From an uncultured Haemophilus sp. (GTDB lineage Bacteria > Pseudomonadota > Gammaproteobacteria > Enterobacterales > Pasteurellaceae): a stretch of 38,399 bases of DNA. Positions 33,573 through 38,399 of this stretch are shown here, in pieces. The stretch's first letter is position 1, and each line of letters opens with the position of its first letter. A program made the translations under genes and the position numbers. Under the pieces are notes generated by a model. It searched no databases, was not told the DNA's origin, and saw only the letters and a list, made by a program, of their open reading frames with translations. The stretch is from contig CAJLFU010000018.1 in assembly GCA_905205995.1 (NCBI GenBank), positions 1 through 38,399 on the forward strand, written 5' to 3'.

Positions 33573-34391
33573 ATGCAACAACTTCCATTTAAAGCCGTTG
33601 TCTCTGATCTTGATGGTACATTACTCAATGCTAATCATGTAATTGGTGATTTTACAATTGAGATATTAAATAAATTAGAACAAAAAGGTGTTGATATTAT
33701 TTTAGCGACAGGCCGTAATCACACGGATGTTTCTTCTATTTTAGGTAAGATTGGAGCGGAGCATGCTGTAATGATCACTTCCAATGGTGCAAGAGTACGC
33801 GACTTAAAAGGTAACCTTATTTATAGCAATAGTCTTCCAGAAGAAATCGTACTTGAGTTGTATAAAATCCCTTTTGATCGTACCAAGATTTGTATCAATA
33901 CTTATCAAGATGATGGTTGGTTTATCAATATAGATGTGCCTGAATTAGCAAAATATCATAAGGATTCAGGTTTCATGTATGAGGTGGTTGATTTCACAAA
34001 ACATCACGGAAGAGGAACTGAAAAAGTATTTTTTATTGCTCGTGACCCGAAAGATCTTGTAGAACTGGAAGATTATCTTAGAACACATTTTGGTGATAAA
34101 ACGACGATTGTTTATTCTGCTGTGACTTGCTTAGAGGTCATGAATAAAAATGTATCTAAAGGTGATGCACTAGCTCATCTATTAGAAAATAGAAATTATG
34201 GATTAAAAGATTGTATTGCTTTTGGCGATGGTCAAAATGATGTTGAAATGCTTTCTTTGGCTGGTAAAGGTTATGTGATGGCGAATGCTGATCCTCGTCT
34301 AAAAGACGCTTGCCCCGAATTGGAAGAGATTGGGTTCAATAAAGACGAAGCGGTAGCCAAACATTTGGCGGAGCTTTTTGGTATTAAATAA
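33573..34391 (+). CDS. Cof-type HAD-IIB phosphatase
   Basis: A 272-residue cytosolic sugar-phosphate-type phosphatase of the haloacid dehalogenase superfamily. Motif I is VVSDLDGTLLN (nucleophile Asp plus acid/base Asp), motif II ATGRNH, motif III lysine in NVSKGDAL, and motif IV FGDGQNDVEML. The IIB cap lies between motifs II and III. It is most like YigL/Cof proteins, and the natural substrate cannot be told. The start at 33573 has only a weak GGG upstream. crcB begins on the base after its stop (TAAATG), so the two are translationally coupled. Confidence 0.9.
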   Translation: MQQLPFKAVVSDLDGTLLNANHVIGDFTIEILNKLEQKGVDIILATGRNHTDVSSILGKIGAEHAVMITSNGARVRDLKGNLIYSNSLPEEIVLELYKIPFDRTKICINTYQDDGWFINIDVPELAKYHKDSGFMYEVVDFTKHHGRGTEKVFFIARDPKDLVELEDYLRTHFGDKTTIVYSAVTCLEVMNKNVSKGDALAHLLENRNYGLKDCIAFGDGQNDVEMLSLAGKGYVMANADPRLKDACPELEEIGFNKDEAVAKHLAELFGIK

Positions 34392-34787
34392 ATGTTTCAG
34401 TCAATCATTCTTGTGAGCACAGGTGCAGCCATCGGTGCATCCTTACGATGGGGATTGGGTCTTTGGTTGAATTCACTATTTAGTACACTTGCATTTGGTA
34501 CACTTGTGGCGAACTTTATTGGCTGTTTTTTGATGGGGATTTTAGTGGCAGCCTTTTGGTTATTTCCTCAATTTAGCCCTGAATGGCGATTATTCTTAGT
34601 GACTGGATTTCTTGGTGCGCTCACCACCTTTTCTTCTTTTTCAGGCGAAGTAATAGAACTTTTTTTTAAAGAAGAGTGGGTAAATGGATTGTTCGTTTTA
34701 GTGAGCCATTTAGTTGGTTGTTTAATTTTTACAGTATTAGGGATTTATTTCTTTCGGCTCATCAGTCTTCTATTCCATTTCCGATAA
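34392..34787 (+). CDS. crcB: Fluoride ion channel CrcB/FluC
   Basis: This small inner-membrane channel expels fluoride as a dual-topology dimer. It has 131 residues and four helices. Family motifs: GAAIGASLRW near the N-terminus, GTLVANFIGCFLMG with the pore asparagine, and TGFLGALTTFSSFS containing the Na+/F- site threonines and serines. It has no separate Shine-Dalgarno and starts on the base after the HAD gene stop. No fluoride riboswitch is seen upstream of the pair. The last 26 bases overlap the end of recX on the opposite strand. Confidence 0.95.
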   Translation: MFQSIILVSTGAAIGASLRWGLGLWLNSLFSTLAFGTLVANFIGCFLMGILVAAFWLFPQFSPEWRLFLVTGFLGALTTFSSFSGEVIELFFKEEWVNGLFVLVSHLVGCLIFTVLGIYFFRLISLLFHFR

Positions 34788-35214
34788 AATCGCTAAATTC
34801 TTCAGAATAAAATCCATGAGAGAGCATATACTGCCAAATTTTTTGTTTGCTTTTGATTGGTTGAGGTTCTGCATAATTAGGAAACTTTTTGTGTAGAACC
34901 TTTTTAGCTATTTCAATCCAATTAATTTCACTTTCTGTGAGGACTTCATTGATTACGTCTGAAGATACACCTTTCAGTTGACGTAATTCTTGTTTGATAC
35001 GATTTGCACCATACCCACGTTGAGAACGTGCGTGTAAATAATTTTCAGCAAATCGCTTATCATTTTGCCAGTTTTTTTTCTGACAGTAAGCAATCGTTTC
35101 ATCGATCTCATCTTCTGTAAATGCTTTTTCCTGCATTTTATTGCGTAGTTCAAATTCGCTATATTCACGTCGAGCAAGTAAATTAACGACATAGCTCAAA
35201 GCAAGAGAAGACAT
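34762..35214 (-). CDS. recX: RecA regulatory protein RecX
   Basis: RecX binds RecA filaments and limits their extension and ATPase and recombination activity. It has 150 residues, all alpha-helical three-helix repeats. SLALSYVVNLLARREYSEFELRNKM is recognisable (as ALSYVVNLLARREYSE and LRNKM), as is RFAENYLHARSQRGYGANRIKQEL (read as RFAENYLHARSQRG and YGANRIKQEL). It lies downstream of recA in the same direction but beyond a USS-pair terminator. Its end overlaps crcB by 26 bases. Confidence 0.96.
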   Translation of the reverse strand: MSSLALSYVVNLLARREYSEFELRNKMQEKAFTEDEIDETIAYCQKKNWQNDKRFAENYLHARSQRGYGANRIKQELRQLKGVSSDVINEVLTESEINWIEIAKKVLHKKFPNYAEPQPIKSKQKIWQYMLSHGFYSEEFSDFIGNGIED

Positions 35215-35246
35215 AGAAATTCCTTTTGGTGAAATACGGTTGAAAT

Positions 35247-35277
35247 GAAAAGTGCGGTCAATTTTGACCGCACTTTT
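35247..35277 (-). terminator. Inverted USS pair as terminator between recA and recX
   Basis: AAAAGTGCGGTCAA (35248-35261) pairs with TTGACCGCACTTTT (35264-35277) around a very small loop. In the minus direction TTTT and T-rich bases follow. It would cut recX expression relative to recA. Confidence 0.88.
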
Positions 35278-35282
35278 AGTGA

Positions 35283-36338
35283 TTAGAAATCGCTTTCTGC
35301 GTCATCATTAGATTGTTCAATATCAGCCATTAATGCTTGTTCTGGGTTAGCGACTAATTCAGCACGAAGCTTCGCTTCAAGTTCATCTGATTTCGCAGGA
35401 TTTTCATGTAACCACTTCATCGCATTGGCTTTACCTTGACCAATTTTTTCACCGTTATATGCATACCACGCGCCGGATTTCTCAACAAGTTTGTGTTTAA
35501 CACCGAGTTCAATTAATTCGCCTGCTTTAGAGATACCTTCTCCATAAAGAATTTGGAAATCTACTTGGCGGAAAGGTGCGGCTAATTTGTTTTTAACTAC
35601 TTTAACACGAGTTTCGTTACCAATGACCTCATCTCCATCTTTAACTGAACCAGTACGACGAATATCTAAACGTACAGAAGAATAGAATTTTAGTGCGTTA
35701 CCACCAGTTGTAGTTTCAGGGTTACCAAACATGACACCAATTTTCATACGAATTTGGTTAATGAAGATAACGAGACAGTTTGCATTTTTGATTTGACCGG
35801 TTAATTTACGTAGTGCTTGAGACATTAAACGCGCTTGTAAACCCATGTGTGAATCACCCATTTCGCCTTCAATTTCAGCTTTCGGGGTAAGAGCAGCAAC
35901 CGAGTCCACGATGACTACATCTACAGCACCAGAACGTACTAATGCATCACAAATTTCAAGTGCTTGTTCACCGTTGTCTGGCTGGGAGACTAAAAGTTCT
36001 TTAACATCAACACCAAGTTTTGCTGCATAAATAGGATCAAGTGCATGCTCCGCATCGATAAACGCACAGGTTTTACCTACTTTTTGTGCTTGAGCGATAA
36101 CAGATAAAGTTAAAGTTGTTTTACCAGAAGATTCAGGTCCAAAAATTTCAACAATACGACCCATTGGTAAACCACCAATACCAAGAGCGACATCAAGACC
36201 TAAAGAACCAGTTGAAACAGATTCTACATCAAGGGCTTGAGTATCGCCCAATTTCATAATTGAGCCTTTACCGAATTGCTTTTCAATTTGACCAAGTGCT
36301 GCGGCGAGCGCTTTTTGCTTTTCTTCTTGAGTTGCCAT
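35283..36338 (-). CDS. recA: Recombinase RecA
   Basis: RecA promotes homologous pairing, repair and LexA co-protease activity, and is needed for recombination of taken-up DNA. It has 351 residues. Walker A GPESSGKTTL, then FIDAEHALDP, VDVVIVDSVAALTP (Walker B), NQIRMKIGVMFGNPETTTGG (L2 region) and GNALKFYSSVRLDIRR are all conserved. The acidic C-terminus (DDAESDF) is as in E. coli. Expression is under an SOS promoter with the LexA operator between -35 and -10. sxy, the competence activator, is encoded one gene away. Confidence 0.99.
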   Translation of the reverse strand: MATQEEKQKALAAALGQIEKQFGKGSIMKLGDTQALDVESVSTGSLGLDVALGIGGLPMGRIVEIFGPESSGKTTLTLSVIAQAQKVGKTCAFIDAEHALDPIYAAKLGVDVKELLVSQPDNGEQALEICDALVRSGAVDVVIVDSVAALTPKAEIEGEMGDSHMGLQARLMSQALRKLTGQIKNANCLVIFINQIRMKIGVMFGNPETTTGGNALKFYSSVRLDIRRTGSVKDGDEVIGNETRVKVVKNKLAAPFRQVDFQILYGEGISKAGELIELGVKHKLVEKSGAWYAYNGEKIGQGKANAMKWLHENPAKSDELEAKLRAELVANPEQALMADIEQSNDDAESDF

Positions 36339-36377
36339 ATAAAACCTTCTTGAATAGAGTTATCTAAATTTGGCTAG

Positions 36378-36406
36378 ATTATATCTGTATTGATGTACAG
36401 TATCAA
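36378..36406 (-). promoter_or_regulatory. recA SOS promoter with LexA operator
   Basis: On the minus strand, TTGATA (36406-36401), 17 bases and TATAAT (36383-36378). The spacer contains the LexA box CTGT-N8-ACAG (36385-36400), with both half sites exact. Confidence 0.95.
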
Positions 36407-36474
36407 GAGGAAATTTTTTCCTCGATGAAAAAATGTGAATCAGATTCCAAACTTGAGAAATAGTTTATTCAAAA

Positions 36475-37317
36475 TCAACTTCTTAAGTATTTTTTTAGAT
36501 CTTGAATTTGTTCTGAGAGAATTTTTTCACCCAGTTCATATACAGTTCTTATTTTGGTTTCATCTCGTTCTAATCGACCTATATTGAGCGGTACATTTGG
36601 ACGGATTACAAAGATTTTATTTTGTTTTTCTAAACGAATAATTTCTTCTACTTGTTCATTATAAGTGCGGTAGCGATTTTCTAAGGTTTTAACTAAGTGT
36701 GGATATTTGCGATAAAAAAGCTTGAATAAAAAAGAAGAAGATTTTGTTTTACGGTAGTCGATAGGTTGGGTTAAAACAACGATGATTTTATCACAACCGA
36801 GCTCTTGTGCTTTTTCAAATGGAATACTATCAGCAATTCCACCGTCTAGATATTTTTGTCCATTAATTTCCACAAATTGCGAGACAAAAGGCATAGCTGA
36901 GGTTGCTCTGAAGTATTCCATTTCTTTGAAAACATGTTTGATTTTGAAATATTCAGCTCTACCATTCTCAATGTTTGTAACAGTCAAATAGAAATCAATG
37001 TGAGATTTCTCGAATTCATTTTGATCAAAAGGGTCGAGATTAAAAGGAAGATCATAGAAAGCAAAATCTTTATTGACAATGTTGCCTGTTGTAAAAAGGC
37101 TATGAAATCCCATGTACCGTTTATCTTTAAGATATTTTAGGTTATATCTCAATGCTCTTTCTTTTTGATTGGATGCATAATTTATGCCAAATAATGCCCC
37201 CGCAGAAACGCCAATAATTTTATCTATCTGAATGTTTTGTTCCATGAAGGCATCAAGAACGCCTGCTGTAAACATTCCTCTCATGCCACCGCCTTCAAGA
37301 ACGAGTCCTACTGTCAT
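36475..37317 (-). CDS. Patatin-like phospholipase (YjjU-like)
   Basis: A 280-residue serine lipase-type protein. The oxyanion loop is EGGGMRG, the nucleophile elbow GVSAG (GxSxG) with the catalytic serine near residue 40, and the catalytic aspartate is in DGGIAD. The remaining body and the Lys/Arg-rich C-terminus agree with the YjjU/RssA-like family. It has no signal peptide, so it is cytosolic, and the natural substrate is unknown. It is divergent from sxy with 226 bases between, and AGGAG precedes the start at 37317. A USS lies at 36663-36671. Confidence 0.9.
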   Translation of the reverse strand: MTVGLVLEGGGMRGMFTAGVLDAFMEQNIQIDKIIGVSAGALFGINYASNQKERALRYNLKYLKDKRYMGFHSLFTTGNIVNKDFAFYDLPFNLDPFDQNEFEKSHIDFYLTVTNIENGRAEYFKIKHVFKEMEYFRATSAMPFVSQFVEINGQKYLDGGIADSIPFEKAQELGCDKIIVVLTQPIDYRKTKSSSFLFKLFYRKYPHLVKTLENRYRTYNEQVEEIIRLEKQNKIFVIRPNVPLNIGRLERDETKIRTVYELGEKILSEQIQDLKKYLRS

Positions 37318-37415
37318 TTTTACTCCTGAATTCTAAAAAATTTTAATGGTTAAATATTAAACTATAAGCTTGTTTTTTCTTATCTAGTTGTTTATCAATA
37401 AATAAATTTTGCATT

Positions 37416-37431
37416 TGCGATCTTTCTCACA
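37416..37431 (+). promoter_or_regulatory. CRP site upstream of sxy
   Basis: TGCGATCTTTCTCACA matches 9 of 10 bases of TGTGA-N6-TCACA. The left half TGCGATC has the C typical of competence-type (CRP-S) sites. With the -10 at 37472-37477 (TATAAC) and a start near 37484, its centre lies near -61, a class I position. Confidence 0.7.
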
Positions 37432-37471
37432 AATTTGAAATTTTATATTCGTCACCTTTAACTAGTTATGA

Positions 37472-37477
37472 TATAAC
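37472..37477 (+). promoter_or_regulatory. Probable -10 of sxy
   Basis: TATAAC, 72 bases before the start codon. The overlapping TATGAT (37467-37472) is an alternative. No good -35 is seen, fitting a promoter that needs an activator. Confidence 0.5.
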
Positions 37478-37519
37478 CATTTTTGAGAAGTACTTCTTGG
37501 TATAGTCGTATGTGATTAA

Positions 37520-37553
37520 CCTTAAGTAAGGAGGAGTTTTAAAATGAAAACTC
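37520..37553 (+). promoter_or_regulatory. sxy translation-start hairpins
   Basis: GAGTTTT (37534-37540) pairs with AAAACTC (37547-37553), leaving AAAATG with the start codon in the loop. A second small stem CCTT/AAGG (37520-37523 and 37528-37531) covers the first half of the Shine-Dalgarno AAGGAGG (37528-37534). H. influenzae sxy is known to be limited by mRNA structure at this place. Confidence 0.65.
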
Positions 37554-38212
37554 TCATAATCCCAAATGATCATATCAGTAAAGTATGTGATTTGTTAAAT
37601 CAACTTATCGGAGATGTAACAAGTAAAAATCTATTTACGGGATATGGCTTGTTTCATAAAGAAAAAGATATGTTTGCTGTTTGGGCAAACAATAAGGTTT
37701 ACTTGCGCGCTAAGGATGAGCTTTCGATAAAACTAAAAGGACTTGGATGTAAACCTTTTACAACAAATGAACTCAATAAGCGCTTTGTATTATCTGATTA
37801 TTATGCTTTAACTGAAAGTATCTTGAAAGATAATGTCTTAATGAGAACCTTGATCATTCTTTCAATTACTCAAATAAGGAAGGAAAAACTCGATTCTGCA
37901 CTCTCTAAGATTGGACGGATTCGTGATTTACCGAATTTATCGGTTAAGTATGAACGAGCATTAAAGAAAGTTGGTATTGATAATGTCGATATTTTACGAC
38001 AAATAGGTGCTGAAAATGCAATTGTTCGTTTGAAGAAAGTGGGCATTGGTGCAACTGAAGCTTTTTATTGGCGACTTCGTGGCGCTTTAGAAAATCGTAA
38101 TTGTGAGTTTTATACTGAGAAAGAAAAGGAGAGAGGGCTTATTAAACTTAATGAAATACTTTCTGCAAATGGATTTAGGCGCTGTAAACGGACTTTAAAA
38201 AAGGCTGAATAG
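37544..38212 (+). CDS. sxy: Competence activator Sxy/TfoX
   Basis: Sxy works with CRP at CRP-S promoters to switch on DNA uptake genes. It has 222 residues. The N-terminal TfoX domain (about 5-105) includes NLFTGYGLFHKEKDMFAVWANNKVYLRA (read as NLFTGYGLFHKEKDMFAVW, then NNKVYLRA). The C-terminal domain (about 115-210) is helical and helix-hairpin-helix-like, with GRIRDLPNLS, ALKKVGIDNVDILRQIGAENA and EAFYWRLRGALENR. The C-terminus is basic. The start has a strong AAGGAGG, but it is folded in hairpins. The position beside recA agrees with H. influenzae. With the many uptake signals it shows that this is a naturally transformable organism or a recent descendant of one. Confidence 0.93.
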   Translation: MKTLIIPNDHISKVCDLLNQLIGDVTSKNLFTGYGLFHKEKDMFAVWANNKVYLRAKDELSIKLKGLGCKPFTTNELNKRFVLSDYYALTESILKDNVLMRTLIILSITQIRKEKLDSALSKIGRIRDLPNLSVKYERALKKVGIDNVDILRQIGAENAIVRLKKVGIGATEAFYWRLRGALENRNCEFYTEKEKERGLIKLNEILSANGFRRCKRTLKKAE

Positions 38213-38274
38213 CATAACTTAAAGGTATCGGCGTCTAAAAAATCATCTATCGATAAATTTTTTTTAAAAAGTGC

Positions 38275-38302
38275 TTGCGTGGATTTCAAAAATCCCTATA
38301 AT
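38275..38302 (+). promoter_or_regulatory. rRNA operon promoter
   Basis: TTGCGT (38275-38280), 16 bases, TATAAT (38297-38302), then the discriminator GCACCCC. The A/T-rich run 38237-38270 could be an UP element. Only one such promoter is visible before the leader. Confidence 0.85.
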
Positions 38303-38311
38303 GCACCCCAC

Positions 38312-38359
38312 ACAACGACGCGCTGTTGTGAAACATTAAAACAACCAGTGCGTCGTTGT
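38312..38359 (+). other. rrn leader hairpin followed by T-run
   Basis: ACAACGACGC (38312-38321) pairs with GCGTCGTTGT (38350-38359), and the inner bases GCTGTTGT and ACAACCAG extend the stem with one mismatch and one bulge. T's follow directly, so it looks like an intrinsic terminator. It probably corresponds to the boxB region of the rrn leader. Confidence 0.7.
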
Positions 38360-38363
38360 TTTT

Positions 38364-38375
38364 TGCTCTTTAACA
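38364..38375 (+). promoter_or_regulatory. boxA antitermination site of the rrn leader
   Basis: TGCTCTTTAACA is identical to the E. coli rrn boxA bound by NusB/NusE. The sequence after it (ATCAGACAATCTGTGTGGG) is the usual 16S leader. The 16S gene itself begins outside the window. Confidence 0.92.
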
Positions 38376-38399
38376 ATATATCAGACAATCTGTGTGGGC

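Overview
The window is a stretch of Pasteurellaceae chromosome, most likely Haemophilus sensu lato and close to H. parainfluenzae. The main evidence is more than 20 exact copies, on both strands, of the 9-base Haemophilus-type DNA uptake signal AAGTGCGGT. Other support comes from AT-rich coding with gammaproteobacterial proteins, a Sxy/TfoX competence regulator next to recA, and gene neighbourhoods I recall from H. influenzae (secB/ansB/dcu; virK-like/lon/hemW/rpiA/serA; tRNA4-tufB; recX-recA-sxy). The species is an inference. Almost all of it is ordinary core genome, with no insertion sequence, prophage, CRISPR array or toxin-antitoxin pair. The one clearly accessory block is a hyb hydrogenase-2 operon.

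Layout: 1-1647 (minus) holds the 5' part of gpsA, secB and a rhodanese-like membrane protein. 1898-5164 (plus) holds periplasmic asparaginase ansB, a DcuA-type C4-dicarboxylate antiporter and a secreted DUF3108-like protein. 5212-7785 (minus) holds a YfcC-family transporter and a VirK/YbjX-family protein. 8021-13657 (plus) holds lon, hemW, rpiA and serA. 13768-20018 (minus) is hybO-A-B-C-D-E, read from its promoter. 20432-21888 (plus) is a lemA/DUF3137 pair, followed by gyrB. 24656-30554 (plus) holds a TonB-dependent haem/hemoglobin-type receptor and two CydDC-like ABC half-transporters. coaA (minus) faces them. 31743-33416 is tRNA-Thr, -Tyr, -Gly, -Thr and tuf. Then come a HAD phosphatase and crcB (plus), recX, recA and a patatin-like protein (minus), sxy (plus), and the promoter and leader of an rRNA operon running off the right edge.

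Physiology: an anaerobic theme links the left half. Well-placed FNR boxes precede ansB and hybO, and another lies before lemA. Asparagine breakdown, C4-dicarboxylate exchange and hydrogen oxidation together fit H2- and fumarate-based respiration. Other regulatory sites are also textbook in quality: a sigma-32 promoter for lon, a LexA operator inside the recA promoter spacer, a PurR-like operator over the rpiA start region, a Fur-like box before the TonB receptor, and a CRP site plus start-codon hairpin for sxy. Uptake signals are often used as inverted pairs that form terminators.

No wholly unknown system is evident. The best leads are the TonB receptor/ABC exporter-fold module with a terminator between its parts, the sxy 5' hairpin, the PurR-like control of rpiA-serA, the terminator-like hairpin beside boxA in the rrn leader, and a palindromic repeat that supplies the last codons of hybD.
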